Assembly (NCBI GenBank): GCA_001953115.1
Contig: LSSL01000886.1
Location: 1 to 10,697, forward strand
DNA from: Smittium mucronatum
Taxonomy: Eukaryota; Kickxellomycota; Harpellomycetes; Harpellales; Legeriomycetaceae
Reading direction: 5' to 3'
DNA: 10,697 bases
The stretch's first letter is position 1; each line of letters opens with the position of its first letter. Under the pieces are notes generated by a model that saw only the letters and a list, made by a program, of their open reading frames with translations, did no database searches and was not told where the DNA came from. Positions 1 through 9,020 of this stretch are shown piece by piece. The position numbers and the translations under genes were made by a program.

Positions 1-1
1 T

Positions 2-31
2 AGTACAACGCTGCGTGAAATTTTAGTCTAG
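2..31 (+). CDS. Possible 3' end of a gene running in from the left
   Basis: Read from base 2, the + strand gives STTLREILV and then a TAG stop at 29-31. The codons (ACG, CTG, CGT, GAA, GTC) are richer in G and C than anything typical of this window, and a perfect 10-bp hairpin begins at the stop codon, as often happens at the end of a bacterial gene. Nine codons are far too few to identify a protein, and an open stretch this short is common by chance. The call rests on codon quality and on the hairpin's position. The sequence left of base 1 would settle it. Confidence 0.22.
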   Translation, partial: STTLREILV

Positions 32-52
32 TGTACTTCGAAAAGTACACTA
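29..52. other. Perfect 10-bp hairpin with 4-base loop
   Basis: Positions 29-38 (TAGTGTACTT) pair perfectly with 43-52 (AAGTACACTA) around the loop CGAA at 39-42. Read on the minus strand the loop is UUCG, a favoured RNA tetraloop, though it is closed here by U-A rather than C-G. A terminator or 3'-end stabilising hairpin for a + strand gene ending at 29-31 is plausible, but no U-tract follows on either strand, so classical Rho-independent termination is not supported. A protein-binding dyad is the alternative. The structure is directly visible; the function is inferred. Confidence 0.7.
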
Positions 53-55
53 TTA

Positions 56-95
56 AGCCCCTAAACCACGGCAAGGTATTTCACTCTTAGGGGCT
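56..95. other. Perfect 9-bp GC-rich hairpin with 22-base loop
   Basis: AGCCCCTAA at 56-64 pairs perfectly with TTAGGGGCT at 87-95. The loop (65-86) is also GC-rich for this window. A stem containing four consecutive C-G pairs is very unlikely by chance in an AT-rich background. Its last three bases (93-95) also belong to the next hairpin, so the two compete slightly. The short 3-base gap to the 29-52 hairpin suggests that they form one structured element. Function unknown. Confidence 0.65.
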
Positions 96-109
96 ATCAA
101 TATGATAGC
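93..109. other. Perfect 7-bp hairpin with 3-base loop
   Basis: GCTATCA (93-99) pairs with TGATAGC (103-109) around ATA. It overlaps the right arm of the 56-95 hairpin by three bases. In a minus-strand transcript this hairpin would form first and could slightly weaken the next, an arrangement also seen in attenuators. No leader peptide or U-tract supports that idea. Confidence 0.5.
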
Positions 110-332
110 AAAGATTAAATTATCAAGGCTTTTTATGGCCAATAACGATTAACTAGCTTCAATTATAATAATGTCTTTAGCTCTTTCCAGGCCCGAATTT
201 GAGCCTCACTCCTATTTGATGTATTTGACAATTTCAATTGACCCAAGTTTTGATTAGTCCAATATTATACAAATAATACTAGCCCAAAGGCAACATTGAC
301 CAAAAAGTGAACTCCATTTTTTGTATCGTCGA

Positions 333-348
333 CCCTGAAGGGGTTTTT
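333..348 (+). terminator. Weak terminator-like hairpin
   Basis: CCC (333-335), loop TGAA, GGG (340-342), then G and TTTTT (344-348). The stem is only three GC pairs, but it is directly followed by a T-run, the usual shape of a Rho-independent terminator in miniature. It overlaps the minus-strand candidate pseudogene, whose reading would make the GC pairs coincidental. Confidence 0.18.
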
Positions 349-360
349 ACAGAAAGAATT

Positions 361-384
361 GAAGTGTGCAAAACACTTTTGTTT
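361..384 (+). terminator. Terminator-like hairpin with T-rich tail
   Basis: AAGTGT (362-367) pairs with ACACTT (373-378) around the loop GCAAA; G361 and T379 can add a wobble pair. The tail TTGTTT follows on the + strand. It sits where the G+C content steps down, so it could close a + strand transcript coming through the higher-GC block. The six-pair stem is short, so this is a moderate call at best. Confidence 0.3.
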
Positions 385-1034
385 ATAGAATATTCCTTTT
401 TATTTACTTTTTGCAAAAATAAATTCCATGATAAAACAATACAAAAATATATCAAAATTAGCCAAGTTTCGTTAAAATAGGAAAAGCATCGCGTTTTCGT
501 TTCTTTATCCAATCGATTTTTTTTTTCCAAAACAAAGATATCAAACAATAAAAATTAATGAAATGTACATATTAATATTAAATTAAAGAGAATAAATATG
601 ATCATCAGACTTTTAAATAATTTTTCTTAAATCTTACAACATCGTGGTTTTCAATTATCTCTTCTTTGAATGCTGATAGATAACTACTAAAACCTAAATA
701 AGTAATGATAAAAATAGTAAAAACTATCAAAAATGCCATAATGAAACTAAGAAATTTTTATACAACCCTGTCTTAAAAAAAATAAAATAGAACCGCTATA
801 TTCATTGCAATGTATAAATTATTATTCTACTTTGTGTTCGTTGTACTAATAAGTAGTTTTAGCTCATTAATAAAAAAAACTATCTGAATACCCAATATGA
901 ATTCAACAATTAATTTTCAAAGTAAAACAAAAAAAACCATTATGTTCAATTTTGGAGATATATTCCTCTGATACTTTTGAATAATGTAGATAAAAATTCG
1001 AGAATCTTAGCGAAGATTTTTTTTTCTAATCAGT

Positions 1035-1211
1035 TTTACCAGCCAATTCATCCATAAATCGTCTCTAACTTATTTTTAAGAATATATCATACTATTTACA
1101 TAAAACATAAATTCAAATGGGGATTTTCAAAAAAGCTATAAAAAATATTTGAAATTTGAAATTTTCTTCAAACTGCAGAAAATATTTGCAAAATTTATTT
1201 TTTACCAGCCA
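1035..1211. repeat. Pair of 11-base direct repeats 166 bp apart
   Basis: TTTACCAGCCA occurs at 1035-1045 and again at 1201-1211. Both copies are preceded by a T-run and followed within about ten bases by TCCAT. Five G/C bases in eleven make the match unlikely by chance in such AT-rich DNA. Similarity fades outside this core, so this is either a remnant of an old duplication, two copies of a binding site, or coincidence. Confidence 0.4.
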
Positions 1212-2591
1212 TTTTTGTCCATTCATTTCGGGAAAATTCACAAAAAAATTATGAATATGCTTTATAGTAAAGTTTTTTTTTTGTTTTCATTCACTTATTC
1301 ACTGGTTCACAAAATTTCTTTATATTATTATGTTTTGGGGCCAAAGAATGGAGCGAAAAGAAATCAGGTGTTAAAATCTTATATATCTCCTGTTTAAATT
1401 AAAGTAAAAACGCTTAAAATTTTATTTATCCAATTATAGTGACATAAAGAATGAAAATTCCAAATAAGAAAATAAAAATTAACATTTAAGGTCAATTTTA
1501 AAAGATTTTAAAAAAATAAATACATAAAAAATTATATCGACGCTTTATGAACTAGATTTGAGCTTTTGTAAAACAATAATTATATTATGGTGTCTTTTAT
1601 TTACTACCAGTTATTGATAGATGGTCTAAAATTGAATTATAAATACATTTCACCCATCTCGTTGAATGCCAGGGCTATATAAAATACCCATATTTATATT
1701 TATTGATCTTACAAAAATCTTAATAAATTATTTATTATATCCTGTAAAAATTTTAAAGCAGAGTACACCTGCTATTTATAACTCATTTGTTTAAAATATT
1801 CCGAAATTCTTGAGCAAAAAAATACAACCTTTTTGAAAGAGTATAAATTAGCCATTTATTACTAATTTTATAACTTTAAAACTTTTATCCTTATTTATCG
1901 CCCAAGTATTTTTACTTTATTCAAATTCACTAACTGTATATAAATTTAATTCGACAGAGGATTTATTTTTATATCCCAAAAGTTTTATTTAAAAAATAAA
2001 TAAACAAAACTTGAAAGCTTAAATATTTACTAAATCCTTTTAAAATTAAAATTATAATTGATTTTGATTATTTTTTTTCAATATGAAATTTTAAAATTGT
2101 CTTTTATGTTGGTTTTTGTAAAAAAAGAGGAAAGGATTACCTCAATTTTCGTTTTTTGATTATTACTAATTAATTTAAAAACCTAGTATTGAATTGGTTT
2201 TTTCTTATGATATTGATAATCAGCATATTTTCCAATCAAATAAAAACTAAAATCGAAAAATTAAACATTAACTTTATCTAAATTTAAGGGTATAATTGGC
2301 CAGGATTATTTTAATTGTGATATTTCGTGTTCGATTTACTCGCCACATCTTTAAAAACATGGTTATTTATCTAAACTAAAAGTCGAAAAACTGCAAACTA
2401 GGAATAGGATCAAATGCTATGTATGCTATTTATTATTTTCTATTCGAAAATTAACTATCTTTTTCTAGATTTTACCTATTTTTTACAACTGATTAGCTCC
2501 AAAAAAAAAAAGACGTAATTTCCCTTTTTCTAATATCATAAATAAAATTTTAAATTCCACTTAGTGCTTTTTTTTTGCAAGCAATCCGAGT

Positions 2592-2611
2592 TTTTGAAAT
2601 TTTGAAATTTT
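2592..2611. repeat. Short tandem repeat, period 8
   Basis: Two and a half copies of TTTTGAAA in a row. This is a small slippage product with no evident function. Confidence 0.45.
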
Positions 2612-5147
2612 GGCATTTATTCGCAGAAATAATCTAGAAAAATCCATAAATTTTGCAGAATGCAGATATATTTGTTTTCTGATTTTTTTTTAGATCGCAA
2701 AAACCGAAAAAATCATCAAATAACGCTCGATTTGGTTTTATTATTATCAAACATATAAAAATTGAAGTTAATATTCATTTAATAAATAAATTTTTTTATC
2801 TGGAGATATTTATTTTTCAAAGACTGATACCTATTATTGATTTGAATATAAAAAATTGAAATTAAACTAACTACTGCTAAAATCAAACCATATTGAGTTA
2901 AATTTAGAGTATATGTATCAAATATTAATTCATCACACGTAAATCGATTAACCAAAAATACTATTAATTCATAAAATAAAAAACATAAGAATCAATAGCT
3001 AATTTATAAATATGAAAGGTTAATGATTCTTGAGAATGATAAGCATTTAAATGAAATCTGTAATACTTATTTTCATTTACTATTACTAGTCTTGATGGAA
3101 TTACTTTTATTTCTTTATTAATATATCCGTGCCTTAGCATTTAGTAAAATTAGTCTTTCTATATAACAAAATTTTAGAATATTGTAAAAAATATATATAA
3201 GTAATATTTTCTGAAGTATAAAATCAATAATATATTGAATAAACATGGGTAGTTAAAAAAAAGTTAAAATTTTTATAGAATAAAAAGTAAAAGTGGTTTT
3301 TTGATAGTTAAACCTTAGAGTGCTAAGAAATCATATAAAAAGTTTTTTGGTTCAAAAATATTATAAAATATAAAATCACCACTTATAAAACATATTTTAA
3401 AAGTATAAAACTCAAATCCGTAATCTTGAGTGTTAAGAAAAATAGTATTCAAATGTTTCAAGAACAAAATAAAAAAAAATGTATTGAAACAGAAGGCATT
3501 AGTAAATAAAACTTTAATTTCAGACGAATATATTTCCTCTGTTAATGAATAAGCTTATTGATAAATTTCATATTTAAACAATGAAAAACAAAAAATATAA
3601 ATAATAATTTTTTTAAAAAATGAATTTATATCGGAGAAGCTAATAATAATTCTGAATTAGATCCAGATCTCTTTTTAGATTAAATGGTAAAAATTAATAT
3701 TGAATTATTTTAAATTAACTAAAATTTCCTAAAGAGATTGATTGGGTCCCAAAGCTTCCATTTTTAAACTAATAACAGTTTTGGTGATATTGATTATTTG
3801 GCACTTGTCAGTTGAATGAGTTTTAAAAACAGAAAAAAATTTCCTGTAAATCTGAGATTAATTAAAATTAAAAATTTGGAGTATTAATTGGATATTTAAA
3901 ATAAAACCAGAGATTTTTGAAAAAATCGAGACGATTTAATAATAAGTACTTAGATCTTAGACTCAAATACAATTATGTCAATTTACGCAACAAAATTTTG
4001 ATACTAAAACCGTGGGAATAAACTGTTTGGACCATGAAATTATCAAAATAATAAATAATATATATTGAAACTTTGAATGAAAAGATCAAATTAAATATTT
4101 CAAAATAAATGCTTTCCGCTAAAAGATATTTTTCGTTCTTTATCAAGATTATTTATCAAAAAATATTGTGATTTTTGAAACTTAAGCTTTAATGTATTTT
4201 CCTGTTAAAAATACCATTCACAAAACTATATTCTTTGAGGATGTTAGTTTTTATATATTTAGTACAAATACTTATTTATTTGGATTTGAATTGATCTTAT
4301 AAATCAAATCATTTAATTGTAAAACTTTAAGAATTCACGGAATAATCCACACTATAGCTGAATTAATTTAGGATATTGGAAGAGTTGAGGACCAAATTAC
4401 ACATAATATGTGATTAAAACTAAAAAATAAGCATATTTTACATAATTATATTAGAGTAATGTTAACTATAGCAAAAATTCTAAAAAATTTATATTTAAAA
4501 GTTCGGTGAACTAAATTTTGAAGCTTTTTCAATAAATACAGCTAGATAATACAAAAACTTAGGTATTTTTTAGAAAAAAACTGTAGAAAACACCAATATT
4601 TAATACAAGTAATGTCATAAATTAATTCAAGACATTGCGTGTTTTTTTATAGGTTCCATCAAAACATAAAAATGTATTAATATGCTGAAAAAGAATAGGA
4701 TAAATAAATTTGATTGAAAAAGAGTTGTATTAAGAAAATAAAAAATGAAGGAAATTTAAAGGTATATAAATAAAAGAAGGTTCTAAAAGATAATAAATAT
4801 AATTTGGTTGTAAAATCAACTCAAAAAATTTAAAGAGCATATTTATTTTTAAATACCATAAGTTTGACGCATTGAATGAAAACAAAAACAAAAAATTTAT
4901 TTAATTTTCCTCGGTTGCTCATTTCGTATTGATTTAACTCGCAGAAATTAGTGCTTAATACCAATTTAATAAAGTATAAAATGATTTTTTTTATTTTTAG
5001 GATTAAAGGCCTGCTTTATCATTACAGAGTATAATAAGTATTATTTAATTATGTTTGATATATTTCTAATTCAAGTTTTAAAAATTTATTTAAAAATAAA
5101 ATTTATCTACAGAAAGAAAATAGATCCTATTTCAGAGGTTTTCATAT

Positions 5148-5209
5148 CAATAGAACCTTTTTTTCATTCCAATAGACCTTTTTTCATTACAATACACAAT
5201 TTTTTAATA
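5148..5209. repeat. Three tandem units of 20-22 bases in the left foldback arm
   Basis: Units start at 5148, 5170 and 5190, each beginning CAATA and running through a T-tract. The first two continue as CAATAGA(A)CC, T-run, CATT(C/A); the third is more diverged (CAATACACAATTTTTT). The right arm of the foldback carries two matching units in reverse complement. The repeat therefore either predates the inverted duplication or gained a copy afterwards on the left. Confidence 0.6.
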
Positions 5210-5317
5210 TTTGCGGGTTTATTTTTTTGATGGAAATATCAAAAGATTTATTATTGGATCGAATAATTATTTCATCATTCAAAAATCAAAAAAATTCAAT
5301 GCCTAAGAACAATTATA

Positions 5318-5377
5318 TTTTAACCAATAATTTCGTTTATCAATGCTTATAAGTTAAAGTGGCTTATTGGTTTAAAA
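5318..5377. repeat. Small inverted repeat inside the foldback
   Basis: TTTTAACCAATAA (5318-5330) is the reverse complement of TTATTGGTTTAAAA (5364-5377) apart from one extra base. The 33-base loop has no evident content. It nests within the larger inverted repeat, so the whole region could fold into a branched structure. Confidence 0.5.
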
Positions 5378-5379
5378 AT

Positions 5380-5393
5380 GAACCCAAAGGTTC
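5380..5393 (-). terminator. Minus-strand terminator-like mini hairpin
   Basis: GAACC (5380-5384) and GGTTC (5389-5393) pair around CAAA. On the minus strand the hairpin is followed by ATTTTT. The five-pair stem includes three G-C pairs. With no transcript evident upstream on the minus strand, it may only be part of the foldback structure. Confidence 0.15.
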
Positions 5394-5897
5394 AGAAAAA
5401 AAGGTCTACTGAAATGAAAAAAAGAATCTATTGCTATCAAAAAACCCTGTAATAAAGATATGTATAATTTTATCTGTGGCGGAATTTATAATAAAAAATT
5501 TCGGCAATAATTTTTTTAAATTAAATTAAATATATATATTTCATATCTTAAATATTATTTTTAATAAAAAAGGGCGCTTTAAATTGCTTAAAAGTATAAA
5601 TTTTTAATCGACTCCTTAGAATATATTAATTAAACTTCAGTCCGATTTTTTTTCCCTTTTCAAAAAATCACCAAAATTAAAATCATAGCCATGTGTATAT
5701 TTGATTAAGAATTTGTTTTTGATTAAGTATAACTTTAGATATCTTTCTTTCTTTTTCAAAAAAATCCGATAAAAAAAATTCCAAAATATAACAACTATTT
5801 ATCAATAATATAGCATGGTTGTTGGACCGTTCATTTTTTCTGTTATTTATTTTTGACGATTTAATTTTCAGGTTAAATATGAAGTTATTTACTTTCT

Positions 5898-5899
<2 letters not shown>

Positions 5900-5929
<30 letters not shown>
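5900..5929. repeat. Microsatellite (TAA)10
   Basis: Ten perfect copies of TAA. Such a pure run arises by replication slippage and is common in AT-rich eukaryotic DNA. It can also persist in bacterial DNA under weak selection and poor mismatch repair. Its purity suggests recent growth. Confidence 0.95.
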
Positions 5930-5931
<2 letters not shown>

Positions 5932-6185
5932 TGTTTTATATTATACTAATTATATATTTTTAAAAAATATGCAAGGTTTTTTGCGAATTTCACTGTATGA
6001 TATGATTGTTGCAAATTAAATAAATATACTTCTCCGAGATTCATGAAAATTTCCAAATTCCACCAAAAAAAACTTTTGAGCCATTTAAAATTGAAAAAAT
6101 ACGATTTTTTTTTAAAAAATGCAACTTTGAGATCATTTTATTAGATAGAATTTTTACGCAATTTCTCCTTCATTCTGCTTCAAAT

Positions 6186-6203
6186 TATATATATATATAT
6201 ATA
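6186..6203. repeat. Microsatellite (TA)9
   Basis: Nine perfect TA units. At this base composition it is partly expected, but 18 uninterrupted alternating bases still suggest slippage. It lies about 260 bases from the (TAA)10 tract. Confidence 0.85.
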
Positions 6204-8124
6204 ACGAAATAAAATAAAATAACACACAATACAAATTTAATATTTAACACTCTCTCCCCAACAAAAACCGAAAATCTTAAATTTATTATCTTGAAATTAA
6301 AATTTCAAAATGAAAATGTTATTTTTAAAATATTCACGGCAGAATGGATTGAAAAAATAATATAGAAAAATTTCTATGTCATTAGAAATTTATAAATATT
6401 CACTTCGAATATAAAATCAGATAGAAACTATGATGTTGTTTTAAATAATGATTATACCAGTAATATAGAGTAAAAAAATTTACTAGATGATTTAATCTGC
6501 TATTCTCAGGACATTAAGTTCACTAATTTACGAAAAAAAAATATAAAACAATTTTTACCAGAAAACAATCCATATATAAATTATTATTCCATTATTTAGC
6601 ACTAAATTTTTTTGGATTTTATCTAAAAAATTTTAGATTAATCACAAGTATCTTTCATTTTTAGTAGAAATAAAGTAAATAATCTTTACATCAAGTACAA
6701 ATTTTTTATGTTAATTGATCAAATTAAGTTAAAAAAATAAAAAAATGGATGTTGATATTACTTTTTATAAAAGCGATAAATACAATGAGTATATATTTAA
6801 AATTTTTGACTGAGTGGAGTTCACATAAATTAGCTAAAAGTGTCCAATATTTTATCTCAAATTTATTCTTTAAGCATAAAAAATAGTAAAATACCAAACT
6901 ATAAGATAAAAATACTATCTGAGTTTTGGAATATAAAAATTTAATAACATTTTTGTTTTTTACTATCCCCATAAAAAATAAAATCCTTTATCTATATCCA
7001 ATTCATCAAAATTTCCTTACTAAATAATTAACATATGCGAAAATATTCCATATTTTAATTTCTTATAAATAAATTTAAATTGGAAATTTATATATTTCTG
7101 TAAATAAAATTAGTATAATAGGATTATCATGGGTCTGAAGAAACCAAAATTAGACATAAGTATAGTTTAATTTATTTTAGAAAGTATTTAATAAGTTATT
7201 TTATGGAAAAATTGAATTTTTCTTAAAAGCTATCCAATGAGCCTGATTTGTGTTAATTTTATTGGAAATGAGGTTATATAAATTAGCACTATCCATTTGA
7301 ATCGTATTTTTTTTATAGATTAAAAAATGATATATATAGTGAAATTAATTCAGAAAAAAATCCATATTTCTGTATATCGAACCTTTTATTTTTTCAAAAA
7401 TAAATGAAATATCCCTTTAAAAACATCAGCACAAATAATTATGCAGAATAAAAATTTACAATTATCTTTGTATATTTCTATTAGCATGATATTTATTCAA
7501 TAAAATCAATAATATCAAACAAATTAATCATTTAACTAAATAAGACCGAATAAATTTAATTTTTAAAATCACCAATCAAATATAAAATCCAGTAGGGATC
7601 AAATATACTTATAAAATATCTAAATTTTTATTTATATATACGCCTGAAAAAAGATTCGTTTAATTGGAAAGTAAATAAAGTTTAAAATTAAAATTTTAAA
7701 GTCTAAGAAATTATATAAGATCAGTTTTTTAGAACGAATGTTCAATTTGAACCCTATTCTATAAACCAAGTATCATCACCTATTCTGTGCAAAGCATAAT
7801 CACCTAAATTTATCAATTGGTATAAAAAGTTAGTTATAAGTTTGAAATGTACCATTATACGTTTTATTTTTAGATTTTTTGGTTTAAATAGTAGCCTGTT
7901 TTTATAATATTTGACTTATCAACAAATCATATAGCAGATTTGAAACAGAAAGATTATACCTCATTTAAAAAATCAATTCATTAATAAATAATATAATTCA
8001 ATTATAATTCTGCAAAAAAATCAACGCAAAATTTATGAGATAAACAGAAATTTTTATGCTTTATCCAAAAGAGTAAAAGTTTGATGAAGGTAGTATTATT
8101 ATGGAGGTAATAGAAAATTCAATG

Positions 8125-8280
8125 TTTATCTTTGCTATTATTATATTTGGAAATATAAATCAAATATAAAATATCTGTTATTTGCTTTATATATATTTTT
8201 TGAAACCATGACTCCAAGTTAAAAAAATACATAATTTATATTTGATTTAAATTTCCAAATATAATAACAGTAAAAATAAA
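8125..8280. repeat. Nearly perfect long hairpin with 46-base arms
   Basis: The inner arms, 8138-8170 and 8235-8267, are reverse complements over 33 bases with a single mismatch. Outward extension to 8125 and 8280 adds 13 positions with three mismatches, two of which could be G-U wobbles in RNA, giving about 42 of 46. The spacer 8171-8234 is 64 bases long with a small GC patch (ACCATGACTCC at 8205-8215). The structure is compatible with a miniature inverted-repeat or foldback element, or a stable transcript hairpin. Arms this similar imply either a recent origin or maintenance. I see no flanking target duplication and no reading frame in the spacer. Confidence 0.85.
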
Positions 8281-9020
8281 TAGGACGCTTAAATAATTTA
8301 CAAGAGTCCTTATTATAAAGAATCTTTTTTAAGTATTAAAAGATGTTTTTAAAAATAATTTAAAACATAATTATCAATGATTTAATCAAATCGATTCATT
8401 TGAGTTTTTTTAAGTGCATTTTTTCTATCCTAAAATTCCTTATTTTATTAATATGAAAGTTATTTAGTTAGGCTTCCAAAATAAATCAAATCTGATAAAA
8501 TTATAAAAAATTTAAAAAAAAACATGTACCAATAAACCACCATTTTAAGAGTATGAAAATATCCTGGGCTAATGAAAAACTACACTAACAAAAGTTATAA
8601 TATCTCTTTTTAAATTTAAATGAAATTATTTATGAAATGATTTGTTTTTGCTACAAAGAATATTTTGTAAAGAGTATCATATTTAATTCGTTTTGATACT
8701 TATAAATCAAATAATTAAGTTACATTTAGTACTGTGATTAAATCTCAAGTCCTAAAATACATTTTTTTCAGTAGTTATGCACTAAAAACCCATTAATTTG
8801 CCCCAAATATCAGACTATTTATTCAATTTGATAATGTTTTTTCAATGATGATATTCAATGAGTTTTTTTGTTATTAACTATTTAATGCGCATTATTATCA
8901 AGGTTCCGAAAGATTTTTTTTAATTTTCTAAAATTCCCGTTCATAAAATAAAGTATAAGTCAAAATTTTTTAAAAACAGGATTAAAAATATCCGTATTTA
9001 GAAATTTTATAAATGATCTG

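Larger units (their letters stand above)
53..148 (-). pseudogene. Short protein-like open stretch, unidentified
   Basis: After a stop at 149-151 the minus strand is open for 31 codons to a TAA at 53-55. The translation begins SLLAIKSLDNLIFAIILIAP and ends SEIPCRGLGA. It has a hydrophobic core (LIFAIILIA) and lacks the K/N/F/Y monotony of the rest of the window. There is no start codon of convincing context, and the stretch overlaps the hairpins at 56-109. A run this short is not significant alone. It may be a fragment of a decayed membrane protein or only a consequence of the higher G+C. Confidence 0.13.
1..360. other. Higher-GC block at the window edge
   Basis: By hand count this block has about 36% G+C (128 of 360), whereas most of the window lies between about 8 and 25%. 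Base composition falls to about 25% over 361-540 and then to the background level. It contains three perfect hairpins in a row (29-109), a possible gene 3' end (2-31), and two minus-strand stretches with protein-like translation. The composition shows that this DNA has been under selection, or lost selection more recently, compared with the rest. It could be the end of a gene lying to the left, a structured untranslated region, or a young pseudogene. I recognise no family. Confidence 0.7.
163..399 (-). pseudogene. Candidate decayed gene with an internal stop, unidentified
   Basis: One minus-strand frame is open from 399 down to 163 except for a single TAA at 265-267. The part before the stop includes NPFRVDDTKNGV and a hydrophobic stretch, FLVNVAFGLVLFV, that would suit a membrane segment. 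The part after the stop ends SNRSEAQIRAWKELKTLL followed by TAA, which reads like an amphipathic protein C-terminus. Amino-acid use is diverse, unlike the other frames here. If real, this would be a small protein of one membrane segment and a charged tail, about 78 codons, broken by one nonsense change; alternatively two unrelated stretches. No start codon with a convincing ribosome site is visible and no family is recognised. The higher G+C of the block makes open frames easier, so chance remains a serious alternative. Confidence 0.22.
400..5110. other. AT-rich spacer without recognisable genes
   Basis: All six frames are closed by frequent stops. The longest open frame (1149-1397, +) starts at TTG and encodes an F/K/Y/I-rich peptide, as random AT-rich sequence would. 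From 400 to about 540 the G+C content declines gradually, with a small richer patch at 481-510. Small GC-bearing islands occur near 1035-1060, 1200-1230, 1331-1360, 2325-2350 and 3735-3820. None carries an open frame or RNA fold that I can name. Short direct repeats at 1035/1201 and 2592-2611 are listed separately. Otherwise I see nothing in it. Confidence 0.75.
5111..5460. repeat. Diverged inverted repeat (foldback) of about 350 bp
   Basis: The left core arm (5133-5185) aligns with the reverse complement of the right core arm (5395-5449) with about 46 identities in 56 columns, 6 mismatches and 4 gapped positions. The best blocks are CAATAGA, CTTTTTTTCATT and TAGACC. Weaker similarity continues outward to about 5111 and 5460, and inward on the left to about 5226 (a TTTG..GGTT..ATTTTT block). 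The centre, about 5230-5370, contains its own small hairpin. The shape resembles an old foldback or miniature inverted-repeat element, or a local inverted duplication. No transposase and no clear target-site duplication is seen. The T-rich composition of the arms inflates the identity, so the exact limits are uncertain. Confidence 0.6.
5461..8124. other. AT-rich spacer without recognisable genes
   Basis: No frame reads as protein. The longest (6724-6972, minus) starts at ATG and has AAGGA about 12 bases upstream, with two hydrophobic runs (IVFLSYSLVFYYFLCL and YILIVFIAFI). Its composition is what random DNA of this bias would give, so it is not called as a gene. Two microsatellites (5900-5929 and 6186-6203) and a pyrimidine-rich patch, CACTCTCTCCCC near 6248-6259, are the only marked features. 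I see no RNA gene. Confidence 0.75.

Noticed and set aside
1..240. Possible rRNA, tmRNA, 6S or RNase P fragment on the minus strand, suggested by the hairpins and phrases such as GTGAAATACC
   Set aside because: I compared it with remembered conserved cores of these RNAs and found no stretch agreeing beyond about ten bases in the right context.
264..293. Minus-strand promoter-like pair TTGCCT, 18-base spacer, TATAAT
   Set aside because: TATAAT-like hexamers are abundant at this composition, the -35 match is partial, and the site lies inside the candidate pseudogene. Not specific enough to list.
279..548. Minus-strand open frame of 89 codons starting at TTG
   Set aside because: It runs across the composition step and begins in a low-complexity A/T region. 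There is no ribosome site or recognisable domain. A different minus-strand frame over the same block (163-399) gives a more protein-like translation.
1149..1397. Plus-strand open frame of 82 codons starting at TTG
   Set aside because: The peptide is dominated by F, K, I and Y as expected from random AT-rich DNA, the start is weak, and no family is recognisable. One or so run of this length is expected by chance.
3742..3819. Plus-strand mini frame from TTG (LGPKASIFKLITVLVILI...) resembling a small membrane peptide
   Set aside because: Only 25 codons, no good start, and within chance expectation despite the richer G+C patch.
6291..6308. AT-only inverted repeats such as 6291-6308, 6368-6391 and 7206-7222
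   Set aside because: Perfect stems of 8-9 A/T-rich pairs with small loops are expected many times in a window of this composition, so they carry no evidence of function.
6724..6972. Minus-strand open frame of 82 codons starting at ATG, with AAGGA upstream and two hydrophobic runs
   Set aside because: Hydrophobic runs are unavoidable in T-rich codons. The ribosome-site spacing is long, the G+C content is at background, and no neighbour gene supports it. It could be reconsidered only if conserved in relatives.
7917..7926. TTATCAACA, near match to a DnaA box
   Set aside because: A single site with one mismatch and no cluster, no AT-rich unwinding element distinguishable from background, and no dnaA or dnaN neighbour.
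8883..8894. Twelve-base perfect palindrome TAATGCGCATTA
   Set aside because: Notable for its GCGC core, but palindromes of six pairs are expected by chance, and no second copy or flanking structure was found.
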